From Acidobacteriota bacterium (lineage in GTDB: Bacteria > Acidobacteriota > Terriglobia > Bryobacterales > Bryobacteraceae): a stretch of DNA of 34,371 bases. The stretch spans positions 1-34,371 of the forward strand of contig VFZP01000013.1 of NCBI GenBank assembly GCA_016871115.1. Reading direction: 5' to 3'. Below the pieces are notes generated by a model. The model saw only the letters and a program-made list of their open reading frames with translations, was not told where the DNA came from and did not search any database. Within the stretch, counting starts at the first letter, position 1; each line of letters begins with the position of its first letter. Position numbers and translations under genes: made by a program. Below are positions 19,157 to 28,474 of the stretch, piece by piece.

Positions 19157-21624
19157 CGCTTCCCTCTTGCCCCGGCGCCAGCCGCGGCGAAAAATACTTC
19201 TCTCGACCGCTGATCGAGCGACTCATCCTTGTCGCATTCAGCCGAAACCAGCGTGGCCCCGTTCCAAACGTATTTGATCTTGCCGTCTTTCTGGCCGGCG
19301 CGAAACTCCTCGCCCACCAGACGGTCTTGCTGATACTGCATCGTGCGTTCGTAGATCTGCGGGCCGCGCGGCGCATCGGCCGCCGTCAACTGATACACGC
19401 GCACCGCCTGCAAGCGCATCTCGTTCCACTCAAACTCGGCCAACACCGGCGGCCGCGCGCCCGGCTCCTTTTCGGCCAGTTGGCGCGCGCTCTTCACGCG
19501 TCCGCGCTCGTCATATTCAAATGCAAAGTAGTAGGGCCGCTCCCACACAAACGGATGGAAGAAGCGATTGCCCGCCACGCCCACCGTGGCCTGACGCCCG
19601 GTGAGCCGGCCGAGCATGGCGGTGTCGATCAACGGGCTGTTGGGCAGAATCAAGTTCGATGCCGCCAGCAGCGCGTCGGTCCCTTCGGGCGCTTTGTGCG
19701 CGGCGTCCGCCGCGTCGGCCGCAAACGGATGCGGGATCTTATCGGTGTGGGAAAACGTGATGGTTTTTTCGGCCGCGCCGGCTGACGCCTTTTCAAACGT
19801 GGGTACGATGGAGCGCAGCCGCGGACCGTCCCAGTTGAACTTGGTGGACAGTTTGCCCGACGCTTCAATGCGGTCGATGCGCGCCGCAAAGCCGAGACTC
19901 AGCGGACAGTAGGCCGCGCCCGCCGGCGTGGGTGCGCCGGAGAGCCAGTGGCCGGCGGCATCCGCCGCGGTGAGATTCGCCGCGGGCGCCGTGGCCGCCA
20001 GGCCCAGCCAGCGCGCCACGCGGGCGCGCTGCTCACCGTTCGCATCGAGCGAGTCCGACACGTCCAGATACTTGTTCAGCCGCGCCAGGCCCGTCTTGCG
20101 GTCATGCGTCACCAGCGCGCCCAAGCCGCCGTAGTAGAGAAACACCGGGTCGTTTTCGTCGGCCAGCAGGGCCTTTTTCGCCAGAGCGGAGGTTTCGTGA
20201 TACTGCGCGGCCTCCCAGGCCTTCGCCAGCCGTTCGCGCACGCTCGTGCGCAGGTCGTCCAGCTGGAAGGCCAGTTCCCCGCGCAGCTTGTTGCCCGCTT
20301 CGCGTTCGCGCTCGATGGCCAGCAGATCGTAGTTGTCCAACGTGCGCAGTGCCCGCGCCGTTTCGCCCCGCGCGCCGAGTACACTTGCTTTGGTCAACAG
20401 GAGCGGCAACGATTCCGAATCGATCCGCTCGGCCACGGCGATCTTCTCCATGGCCTCGTCCAGCTTGTTCTGCTGACGGTACCGGTCTGCCATGTTGCGG
20501 TTTTGTTCAATCACGTCGAGATCGCCCGGCGAGAGCTGCTTGCGGCGATTCTGCCGGTCGACGGCCGATTGGCGCGAGTAGTTGGCCCAGGCGCGCGCCA
20601 CGTCGCTGGAAAGATCAGCCTGCGAAGGCTTGCGGAGGCTCGCCAGGCGCAGTTCGTTGAAGGCCCTGCGAAACTCGCCGCGGTCCGTACGCGCGCGGCC
20701 AGACTTCCAATGTCCGTCCAGGCTCGCCTGCATCGCCGCGCGCTGCTGCCTGGACAATTCCGGGAACGAGCCCTGGTGTTTTTCAAACGGCCGGTACGCC
20801 AGCAGAAACGCATCCCATTGCCGCCCGGCGGCGAGGGTTTTGAGAATCGCGATGCGTTGATCGAGCCAGGCTTTGCCCGCCGCCAGCTTTGCGCGGGCTT
20901 CTTTGTGTTCGGGCACGTCGGCATACGCTTTGGCCGAGAGCTCCGACATCTTGAGGCCTTCACTGAGCGACTGCGCGCTGTTTACGCCGGCATCGAAGCG
21001 CTCCCGCCGCACGCGGAGGAACTCGGCCACGCGCCGCTCCACCGTGGCCATCGCCGGATCCGATCCATGCGCCGCCACGGCCGCCGACGTGAGTTCGATC
21101 TGCACGGGAAACACGCCTGCTTCGCCGCCGCCTAATAGCGCCAAGGCGGTGCGGTCCATGCATATCGCCGCCAGTTCCTTCACTCCGCCCGCCAGATACG
21201 CGACGAACTCGTTCGCCGGCACAGGCAGCGGCGTCTTGCCCTTCTCCGCCTTCTTGTAGGTGAGCGCGGCTTCCTTCCATGCGTCAGGCGGCGCGGGGAA
21301 CGGTTTCTTTAAAATCCCCTGCGGATACACATATTGCAACGAAGGGCCGTAGTGCACCAGCACGCCGGAGCCCGTGTCGCGCAGCAGCGTCGCACCGAGC
21401 TTCACATGCTGAAGCTTGTTGAAGGGAGTTGCCGTGGCGGGCTTGTCGCCGAGAATCTCCACGCGGTCTTTGCCGTTCACCTCGAGGTCCCAGGCGGGCG
21501 CAAAGCGCAGCCCGTCGGCCGCGCGCGTCACCAGTAAGCCCTGCGCGGCGGCAGGCGGGCACAGCAGGGCAGCAGCAGCCGTAGCGGCAATCGAAAACAG
21601 ACGGACGAACGCAGCAGGTTGCAT
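19153..21624 (-). CDS. Large exported repeat protein, first gene of caspase operon
   Basis: An 823-residue protein with a Sec leader (AFVRLFSIAATAAAALLCPPAAAQ). The N-terminal ~110 residues look beta-rich (LLVTRAADGLRFAPAWDLEVNGKD). The centre (about 200-560) is helical with TPR-like units, for example MADRYRQQNKLDEAMEKIAVAERIDSESLPLLLTKASVLGARGE. The C-terminal ~220 residues appear beta-rich (YYFAFEYDERGRVKSA, LQAVRVYQLTAADAP, KIKYVWNGATLVSAE). No family recognised. Its start at 21624 faces the PSD1 gene across a 98-base divergent spacer. It ends in a 4-base ATGA overlap with the caspase-like gene, so the two are very probably made together. Confidence 0.8.
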   Translation of the reverse strand: MQPAAFVRLFSIAATAAAALLCPPAAAQGLLVTRAADGLRFAPAWDLEVNGKDRVEILGDKPATATPFNKLQHVKLGATLLRDTGSGVLVHYGPSLQYVYPQGILKKPFPAPPDAWKEAALTYKKAEKGKTPLPVPANEFVAYLAGGVKELAAICMDRTALALLGGGEAGVFPVQIELTSAAVAAHGSDPAMATVERRVAEFLRVRRERFDAGVNSAQSLSEGLKMSELSAKAYADVPEHKEARAKLAAGKAWLDQRIAILKTLAAGRQWDAFLLAYRPFEKHQGSFPELSRQQRAAMQASLDGHWKSGRARTDRGEFRRAFNELRLASLRKPSQADLSSDVARAWANYSRQSAVDRQNRRKQLSPGDLDVIEQNRNMADRYRQQNKLDEAMEKIAVAERIDSESLPLLLTKASVLGARGETARALRTLDNYDLLAIEREREAGNKLRGELAFQLDDLRTSVRERLAKAWEAAQYHETSALAKKALLADENDPVFLYYGGLGALVTHDRKTGLARLNKYLDVSDSLDANGEQRARVARWLGLAATAPAANLTAADAAGHWLSGAPTPAGAAYCPLSLGFAARIDRIEASGKLSTKFNWDGPRLRSIVPTFEKASAGAAEKTITFSHTDKIPHPFAADAADAAHKAPEGTDALLAASNLILPNSPLIDTAMLGRLTGRQATVGVAGNRFFHPFVWERPYYFAFEYDERGRVKSARQLAEKEPGARPPVLAEFEWNEMRLQAVRVYQLTAADAPRGPQIYERTMQYQQDRLVGEEFRAGQKDGKIKYVWNGATLVSAECDKDESLDQRSREVFFAAAGAGARGKR

Positions 21625-21722
21625 GGAAACGATACCGAAAGGAACGAAAAGTCATCCCCAGTCTACCGACTCGCTCTTACAGGCGCAATTCACCCGCAAA
21701 GAGGGACGTAGAATACGAATTA

Positions 21723-24134
21723 GTGCAACCGGGCGCCATTTCGTTTCTCGGCCTCGCCGCGGCCTTACTCTTGACGGCGCAGGAGGAGCCTGCCCGCAAG
21801 GTTTTTTGGGCCTTCCGCGCGCCTGCGAAGACTACGCCGGCCGCCGGGTTCGCCGAGCATCCTATCGATGCGTTTGTGCTGGCGAAGCTCAAGACGAAGG
21901 GGCTGGCGATATCGCCGCGCGCCGCTGGCCGCGAACTGACGCGCCGCTTGCACTTCGATCTCACCGGCTTGCCGCCTGCGCCCGCGGACTTCGACACGCC
22001 TTACGAGGAGACGATCAAAAAGCTCCTCGCTTCACCGCGGTACGGCGAACGCTGGGGCCGGCATTGGCTGGACGTAGTGCGTTTCGGTGAGACAGACGGC
22101 GGCGAACACAACTACGAGCGCTGGCACGCCTGGCGCTATCGCGACTACGTGATCGGCGCCTTCAAGGAAGACAAGCCCTACCCAGAGTTCATCCGCGAAC
22201 AGATTGCCGGCGACCTGCTGGAGCCCGGGAATCCGCGGATGGCCGCGGCGACGGGATTCCTGGTGGCGGGCCCGTGGGACCAAGTTTCGGCTGAGCTCAA
22301 CAAAGACAAGATCATGGTCATGACCGCGCGGTTGGATGAGCTGGACGACATGGTGACCACCACCTTCCATACGTTCCAGGCGCTCACCGTCAACTGCGCG
22401 CGCTGCCACAATCACAAGTTCGATCCGATTCCCGCGAAAGATTTCTACAAACTCACCGCGGTGTTTCGCGGCGTTACGTTCGGCACGCGCACCGTGGCGC
22501 CCGCGGCGGACGTGGCGGCCTACGACGCGCGCGTGAAGCGGTTGAAGCAGGAGCTGGGGGCGTTGCAGCAGGCGTTGGGCAAAATCGAAAACCCCGTGCT
22601 TGCGCGCCTGCAACGGGCGCGCTACGAAGCATTCGATCGTGCCCGTGCGGCGGAGCCGCGCCGCATTCCGCTGAACCCGGTCTTCAACCGCAATCAGTTT
22701 GCCAGGCGCGAAGCGGCGCACTGGCGGCTGGCGATCAGCAAGGTGCAGGGCAAACGCGCCAAGCTCGCCGAAGTGCGGTTGGGCGATGCCGTGGCGCTAC
22801 GCAACTGGACCGCCGAAGCCGAAGTGAAAGACGACGCGCCGGTGTACGCTCCGCTGGCTGCGCCGCCGGGCGCGGTGAGCGAGGTCCGCTGGTGGACCGA
22901 CGCCGCCACTGCGCAGCGTGACGGCATGCCGATGGTGTACCGGCTCGAAGCGTCCGCGGACGGAACGGCCTGGACGGAAATCTGCTCTTCGCTCGATCAC
23001 ATCCGGAGCCTGGAACTCGATCTGCCCGCCGTCTCGCCGGTTGATGTGGCTGCGCAACTGGACGCCGCGTCCGCCGCTGAACGCGCGCGTTTGCTCGGCG
23101 AGATGGCGCGCGTGAATCGCGCCATTGAAGCCGAGCCCGAGCCCGCCAAGGTCTACGGCGCCAAACCCGCTACGCTCACCAGCGCGCATCTGCTCGACCG
23201 CGGCAGCGTCGCCAAGCCCGTTGAAGAAGTGCTGCCCGGCGCGCTCACCGCCGTCTCGCAAATGCCGCCGGACTTTGGCCTCACGCCCCAGTCGACGGAT
23301 CGCGAACGGCGCCTGGCGCTGGCCGATTGGATCGCCAGCCCGAACAACCCGCTCACCGCACGCGTGATGGTGAATCGCGTGTGGGCTTATCACTTCGGCA
23401 CGGGTCTGGTGAACACGCCGAGCGACTTCGGCGTGATGGGAGACCGCCCGTCGCACCCGGAACTGCTGGACTGGCTGGCGGTGTGGTTCATGGAAAACGG
23501 CTGGAGCGTAAAGAAACTCCACCGCCTCATACTGACCTCGCGCGCCTATCAGCAATCGTCCGCCGTCAATGCCGAAGCGGCTGCGGTGGATTCGGACAAC
23601 CGCCTCTACTGGCGCATGACGCCGCGCCGCCTGGACGCCGAATCGCTTCGCGATGCGATGCTGGCGCTCTCCGGGAACCTGCGCTTGGAAGCGGGCGGCG
23701 GCCCCAGCTTCCCGTTGCAAAAGCGCGGTGACCGCGGCAGCTACATCTACAAGGCGCTTGACAACGACGGTCCGGAGGTGTGGCGCCGCGCCGTGTATCG
23801 GTTCGTCGTGCGCGGCGGCGAGCGGATCATGATGGACAGCTTCGATTGTCCGGATCCGGCCGTGGCCTCGCCGCAGCGCACGGTGTCGAACACCGCCGTG
23901 CAAGCGTTGACGCTGTTCAACAATCAGTTTGTGCTGCGGCAATCCGGGCTGCTCGCGCAGCGCCTCACGCGCGAACATGCCGCCGACCCCGTGGCCGGCG
24001 CGTATCGCCTGCTTTTCGGCCGCGCGCCGCGCGAGACCGAACGCCGCCGCGCCGAGACGTTCCTGCGCGACAATTCCCTGGAACTGTACTGCCGCGTGCT
24101 ACTCAATACCAACGAGTTTGTTTATGTTCCCTAG
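21723..24134 (+). CDS. PSD1 family protein (DUF1549 + DUF1553), heme-type CxxCH
   Basis: An 803-residue secreted protein starting at GTG 21723 with a leader (AISFLGLAAALLLTAQ). DUF1549 spans about 45-240: HPIDAFVLAKLKTKGLAISP, LTRRLHFDLTGLPP and RYGERWGRHWLDVVRFGETDG. It ends with CARCHNHKFDPIPAKDFYKL, which carries a CxxCH heme-attachment motif (about 226-230). A discoidin-like middle region follows (LAEVRLGDAVALRNW, MVYRLEASADGTAW), then DUF1553 (about 500-770): NPLTARVMVNRVWAYHFGTGLV, SDFGVMGDRPSHPELLDWLA and FDCPDPAVASPQRTVSNTAVQALTLFNN. The N-terminal cytochrome c (PSC1) domain found in many relatives is absent. Biochemical role is not established for the family; it is common in planctomycetes, verrucomicrobia and acidobacteria. 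Its stop overlaps the DUF1501 start by 11 bases. Confidence 0.92.
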   Translation: MQPGAISFLGLAAALLLTAQEEPARKVFWAFRAPAKTTPAAGFAEHPIDAFVLAKLKTKGLAISPRAAGRELTRRLHFDLTGLPPAPADFDTPYEETIKKLLASPRYGERWGRHWLDVVRFGETDGGEHNYERWHAWRYRDYVIGAFKEDKPYPEFIREQIAGDLLEPGNPRMAAATGFLVAGPWDQVSAELNKDKIMVMTARLDELDDMVTTTFHTFQALTVNCARCHNHKFDPIPAKDFYKLTAVFRGVTFGTRTVAPAADVAAYDARVKRLKQELGALQQALGKIENPVLARLQRARYEAFDRARAAEPRRIPLNPVFNRNQFARREAAHWRLAISKVQGKRAKLAEVRLGDAVALRNWTAEAEVKDDAPVYAPLAAPPGAVSEVRWWTDAATAQRDGMPMVYRLEASADGTAWTEICSSLDHIRSLELDLPAVSPVDVAAQLDAASAAERARLLGEMARVNRAIEAEPEPAKVYGAKPATLTSAHLLDRGSVAKPVEEVLPGALTAVSQMPPDFGLTPQSTDRERRLALADWIASPNNPLTARVMVNRVWAYHFGTGLVNTPSDFGVMGDRPSHPELLDWLAVWFMENGWSVKKLHRLILTSRAYQQSSAVNAEAAAVDSDNRLYWRMTPRRLDAESLRDAMLALSGNLRLEAGGGPSFPLQKRGDRGSYIYKALDNDGPEVWRRAVYRFVVRGGERIMMDSFDCPDPAVASPQRTVSNTAVQALTLFNNQFVLRQSGLLAQRLTREHAADPVAGAYRLLFGRAPRETERRRAETFLRDNSLELYCRVLLNTNEFVYVP

Positions 24135-25524
24135 CCGCCGAGAGATGTTGTGGCGGGCCGGCGGCGGGCTCGCCGGCATTGCGCTGGCCGCGCTCGAAGC
24201 CCGCGCCGCGACGAATACGCCGCGCCCGCCGCATCGCGATTTTTCCGCGCGCGCCAAGAATATCATCATGGTGTTTCTGCCCGGCGGCATCAGCCACGTA
24301 GACACGCTCGACTATAAGCCGGCGCTGGAAAAACATCACGGGCAGGAGACCAGGGGCGCCAACACCATCACGCCGTTTTTCGGGCGCCGCGGCACGGTGA
24401 TGAAGTCGCCCTTCACGTTCAGGCAGTACGGCCAGAGCGGGCAGTGGGTGTCGGAGATTCTGCCGCATCTCGGCGGTGTGGTGGATGACCTCACGTTCGT
24501 CCACTCCTGTGTCGCGCGCTCCAACGCGCACGGCCCGGCGTTGTTTCAGATGTCCACCGGGTTCATCTTTCAGGGCTTTCCGTCCATCGGATCGTGGGTG
24601 AGCTACGGCCTGGGTAGCGAGAACGACAACCTCCCCAGCTTTGTGGTGCTGCCGGACCGCCGCGGGTTGCCGCCGTGCGGGGCGGCGTTGTGGGGCAACG
24701 GATTCCTGCCTGCCGCGCACCAGGGCGTGATCCTCGGCGGCGCCGAGATGCCGATTGCCGATCTCGCTCCGCCCGCGCCGGTGAGCGCGCGCCAGCAGGC
24801 CGCGAGTTACGATCTGCTCTCGGCGTTGAATCAGGATCACCTGCATCACCACGAAGGCGAAGACGCGCTGGCCGCCCGCATCCGTGCGTATGAACTCGCC
24901 GCGCGCATGCAGCTTTCCGCGCCCGCCGTCACCGACGTCAGCGGTGAGTCCGAAGCCACTCGCGAGATGTACGGCCTCAATCGACCCGAAACGCGTGACT
25001 TCGGCTGGAACTGCCTGATGGCGCGCCGTCTGATTGAAAAGGGCGTGCGCTGCATCCAGATGTACAACGGCGGCCACTTCGGTGAACCGCGGGTGAACTG
25101 GGACGGCCACGAGGATCTACGCGCCAATCACACGAAGAACGCGCGTGTGCTGGATCAGCCGCTCGCCGCACTGCTGCGCGATTTGAAACAGCGCGGGCTG
25201 CTGGATGAAACGCTCGTAGTCTTCACAACCGAGTTCGGGCGGCTGCCCATCAGCGAAGGCCTCGGTGAGGGCGGCCGCGACCACAACCCCGAGGGCTTCA
25301 CCAGCTTTCTGGCCGGCCCGGGTTTGAAGAAGGGTTTGCGCTATGGCGCGACGGATGAACTCGGCTACAAGGCCGTGGTGAATCCGGTGACGGTGTACGA
25401 CCTGCACGCCACCGTGCTGCAGTTGCTCGGGCTCGAGCACACGCAGCTTTCCTGGTATCACAACGGCGTGCGCCGGAAGCTGACGGACGTGCACGGCCAT
25501 GTGGTGAAGGATCTGCTGGCTTAG
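24124..25524 (+). CDS. DUF1501 family Tat-exported protein
   Basis: A 466-residue protein of the DUF1501 family (alkaline-phosphatase/sulfatase-like fold). It opens with a twin-arginine leader, SRREMLWRAGGGLAGIALAAL. Family landmarks: IIMVFLPGGISHVDTLDYKP, EILPHLGGVVDDLTFVHSC, NAHGPALFQMSTGF, CLMARRLIEKGVRCIQMYNGG, WDGHEDLRANHTKNARVLDQP, LVVFTTEFGRLP and GGRDHNPEGFTSFLAGPGLK. The ORF track runs back to 23929, but the ATG at 24124 gives the proper Tat leader and overlaps the PSD1 stop. The pairing of PSD1 and DUF1501 in one operon is common in these phyla and suggests a joint extracytoplasmic task, possibly in polymer degradation; this is not proven. Confidence 0.93.
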   Translation: MFPSRREMLWRAGGGLAGIALAALEARAATNTPRPPHRDFSARAKNIIMVFLPGGISHVDTLDYKPALEKHHGQETRGANTITPFFGRRGTVMKSPFTFRQYGQSGQWVSEILPHLGGVVDDLTFVHSCVARSNAHGPALFQMSTGFIFQGFPSIGSWVSYGLGSENDNLPSFVVLPDRRGLPPCGAALWGNGFLPAAHQGVILGGAEMPIADLAPPAPVSARQQAASYDLLSALNQDHLHHHEGEDALAARIRAYELAARMQLSAPAVTDVSGESEATREMYGLNRPETRDFGWNCLMARRLIEKGVRCIQMYNGGHFGEPRVNWDGHEDLRANHTKNARVLDQPLAALLRDLKQRGLLDETLVVFTTEFGRLPISEGLGEGGRDHNPEGFTSFLAGPGLKKGLRYGATDELGYKAVVNPVTVYDLHATVLQLLGLEHTQLSWYHNGVRRKLTDVHGHVVKDLLA

Positions 25525-25533
25525 TTGCCGCCG

Positions 25534-27206
25534 ATGAACCGCCGCTCGTTTGTGCGCTCGCTCTGCCGTACGGCTGCGGTGTTTGCCTCTGACGACCTGC
25601 TGCGCGGTGTTCCACTCGGCGTGCAGTTCGTGAACGTCGCGCGCGAGGCTGGACTGCGCAGCCCGACGATCTACGGCAGCGAGCGGCGCAACAAATACCT
25701 CATTGAAACCACCGGCTGCGGCGCGGCGTTTTTCGACTACGACGGCGACGGGTGGCTCGATATTTTTCTCGTCAACGGCACGCGCTTTGAAACGCGCTGG
25801 CCCGCGGGCGCGGCGCCCGTCAGCCGCCTGTACAAGAACAACCGGGACGGCACGGTCACCGATGTGACCGTCGCCGCCGGCCTCGCGCGCGCCGGTTGGG
25901 GCTCTGGATGCTGTGTGGGGGACTTCGACAACGACAGCCACGACGACCTGTTTGTCACCTACTGGGGCGATTGCGCGCTCTGGAAAAATCTCGGTAACTG
26001 CAAGTTCGTTGACGTGGCTGCGAAGGCGGGCGTCACGACGCGGACCGCGCCGGGTCTCAAGCGCTCAGCCACCTCGATCTGTTCGTGGCCAACTACATTG
26101 ACTTCGACCCGAAGACTGCGCCACTTCCCGAGTCCGGCCCGTGCAAGTACAAGGGGCTGCTCGTGGCTTGCGGTCGGCCGGGGCTGCAGGGCGGCAAGAA
26201 TACTCTTTTCCGCAATCGCGGCGACGGCACGTTTGAAGATGTTTCGCAGCAGGCAGGCATCCTCAACGCGCCGGGCACCTATGGGCTCGGCGTGGCGGTA
26301 GCGGATTTCGACAACGACGGCTGGCCCGACATCTACGTCGCCAACGACTCGACGTCCGCGGCGCTTTACCGAAACAACCACGACGGCACGTTCACCGAAA
26401 ACGCCATCGAGCGCGGCGCGGCCTATTCGGCTGACGGCAAGCCGCAAGCCGGCATGGGCGTGAGCGTGGACGATTATGACGGCGATGGCCGCTTCGATAT
26501 CGTGAAAACGAACTTCGCCGGAGACCCGGCGAGCCTGTATCGTGGCCTCGACGCCGGCGTGTTTGAAGACCGTACGCTGCAGGCCGGGCTCGGGCGAGTG
26601 ACGCGTTTTCTCGGCTGGGGCGCGGCGTTCATGGATTTCGATAACGACGGCTGGATGGACATTCTGTTGTGCAACGGGCACGTCTATCCAGAGGTGGGCG
26701 AGAGCGCGCAGGAGTCCGGCTACAGGCAGCGCAAAGTGGCCTACCGGAACCTGCGCAATGGGCGTTTTGAAGAAGTCTCGGAACAACTCGGCTCTGAGAT
26801 CCTGGAAAAGGTGACGGGCCGCGGGATGGCGCTGGGCGGTTTCGACAACGATGGCGATCTCGATGTGCTGGTGAACTGTATCAACGATGTGCCGCAACTG
26901 CTGCGGTGTGACTCGGCGCTGAAGCAGGCGTGGCTCAAGGTGAAGACGGTGGGCACCAGATCGAACCGCTCGGGCATCGGCGCGCGGGTCGTCTGCACGG
27001 CCACCATCGGCGGCCAACTTCGCCGGCAAATGGATGAAGTGCGCAGTGGCGGCAGTTATCTTTCTCAGAACGATCCGCGCGTACACTTCGGCTTGGGCGA
27101 TGCGACGGAGGCGGACATCGAAGTGCATTGGCCGAGCGGACATGTGGATCAACTGCCGGGCGTTGCCGTCAATCGCGTGATCACGGTGACGGAAGTAAAG
27201 CCGTGA
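25534..27206 (+). pseudogene. CRTAC1-type FG-GAP/UnbV protein, internally deleted
   Basis: A Tat-like leader (MNRRSFVRSLCRTAAVFAS) is followed by FG-GAP/VCBS repeats with calcium-type motifs: FFDYDGDGWLDIFLVNG, GDFDNDSHDDLFVTYWG, ADFDNDGWPDIYVAND, DDYDGDGRFDIVKTN, MDFDNDGWMDILLCNGHVYPEV and GGFDNDGDLDVLVNC. A C-terminal ASPIC/UnbV domain follows (SNRSGIGARV, GGSYLSQNDPRVHFGLG, EVHWPSGHVDQLPG). The frame used to about 26055 reads KAGVTTRTAPG, then nonsense; the frame from 26085 resumes with DLFVANYIDFDPKT. The expected FG-GAP core just before DLFVANYIDFD is missing, so roughly 30-40 bases with a frame change appear lost near 26050-26078. It starts 9 bases after the DUF1501 stop and ends in a GTGA overlap with the TPR gene. 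Confidence 0.85.
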
Positions 27207-28329
27207 GGGCACTGGTGGCGCTGCTGCTGTTAGCGAGTGGCGGGCTGTTATCGGCCCAGTCGCCGGGGCGTGCGCAAGCCCGCGCGATGAAGGCGAAGGG
27301 CGACGCGGCCGGCGCGCTCGCCGCTTTTGAACAAGCCGCGACCGCTGAACCCAAAGCCGCGGACCTGCGGGATGAGATCGGCTTTCTGCTGGCGGTGTTG
27401 GGCCGGCGCGATGAGGCTGTGTCGAGCTTCCGCGCCGCGCTGGCGCTGAATCCGTGCTATGCGCCCGCGCACTTTCATCTCGGCGTTGCGTTGTGGCTGA
27501 AGCCCGTGCGGGTGCGCGTCTCACTCCGCCGCGCCCGGAGCTATGGAATCTGATCGGGACGATTGAGCAGAGCCGCGGCGCGCTCGAGGCCGCGCGTGAT
27601 GCGTTTGCCCGAGCTGTCGCACTGCGCCCCGCCGACGCCGAGTATCGGAACAATCTCGGCTTCGTCCTGCTGGATCTCGGTCTCGGCGGACAGGGCCTCG
27701 CGCAGTTCCGTGCCGTTTTGCATCGCGACCCCGCGAATCTCCGCGCGCAGGTGAACGTCGGCCCAGCGCGACTCCAGCAAGGCGATTACGACGCGGCGTT
27801 AGCGCACTTCACGCGCCTGGCGAAACTGCACCCGGAGCACGCCGTGATCCGCCATGACCTTGGCCTCGCGCTCAAGCAAAAGGACCGGCTCCACGAAGCC
27901 AAACGCGAGTTTCGCGAAGCGCTGCGCTTGAATCCTGACATGGCCGAAGCCTACTGCACGCTCGGCATCACGGCCTGGCAGGACGGCGATTTCGCCGAGA
28001 CGGTGACGGCGATGCGCGGAGCTGTTGAGCGCCTGCCGGACTACGCCGCGGCGCAATACATGCTGGGCACCGCGCTCAAGCAGCAAGGCGAGTTCTCAGC
28101 GGCGGCTGAAGCGTTGGAGGCCGCCATTAAGCTGGATCCCGATTCGCCAGGGCCGTTCAACACGCTCGCGCAGATCCGGCAGTCGCAGGGCAACGCGGAG
28201 GCGGCCCGCCGGCTCTTTGCGCAGGCCGCCGAAGCCAAGCGCGCTTTGGAAGCGAATCAGGCGCGCAAGCTAGGAGCGATGGGGCCAGCCACGCGCGATA
28301 CCGCGCCGTTGCCGCGCGGGGTGCGGTAG
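27203..28329 (+). pseudogene. Exported TPR-repeat protein, frameshifted
   Basis: It starts at GTG 27203, inside the CRTAC1 stop (GTGA), with a Sec leader VRALVALLLLASGGLLSAQ. TPR units follow: AMKAKGDAAGALAAFEQAATAEPKAADLRDEIGFLLAVLGRRDEAVSSFRAALALNP and HFHLGVALWL. The frame then runs to a TAG-type end at 27553, while the TPR protein continues in another frame from TPPRPELWNLIGTIEQSRGALEAARDAF to 28329. About one TPR helix seems missing between ALWL and PPRPELW (about 27495-27530), so a small deletion rather than a single-base slip is likely. Such TPR proteins commonly follow CRTAC1 genes in these operons. Protein-protein interaction is the general TPR role; the partner is unknown. Confidence 0.8.
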
Positions 28330-28455
28330 GGGCCGTCACTAATCAACGCGCAGCAGACGCCCGCCCGACGGCCTCTGGAAGCGCGAACCCTGAATCGCCT
28401 TCAGCAGATGAAGGTACTCGCGCCCATTGACCTTGCAGAGGACGATACAGTTCGC

Positions 28456-28474
28456 GAGGGCTGCGCCAGCCCTC
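28456..28474. repeat. Perfect 8-bp inverted repeat at receptor stop codon
   Basis: GAGGGCTG, loop CGC, CAGCCCTC overlaps the TGA of the TonB-receptor pseudogene between two convergent genes. It could act as a transcript 3' hairpin. No T-run follows on either strand, so I do not call it an intrinsic terminator. Confidence 0.5.

Noticed and set aside
17207-19213. 668-aa plus-strand ORF opposite the caspase-like gene
   Set aside because: His/Arg-rich shadow composition, no recognisable motif, and the minus frame has conserved catalytic residues and a leader.
21650-21722. Promoter TAGAAT at 21709-21714 for the PSD1 operon
   Set aside because: A plausible -10, but no convincing -35 at standard spacing, so not listed as a feature.
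25959-27653. 564-aa minus-strand ORF opposite the CRTAC1 gene
   Set aside because: Complement of FG-GAP repeats; the plus strand carries the family motifs.
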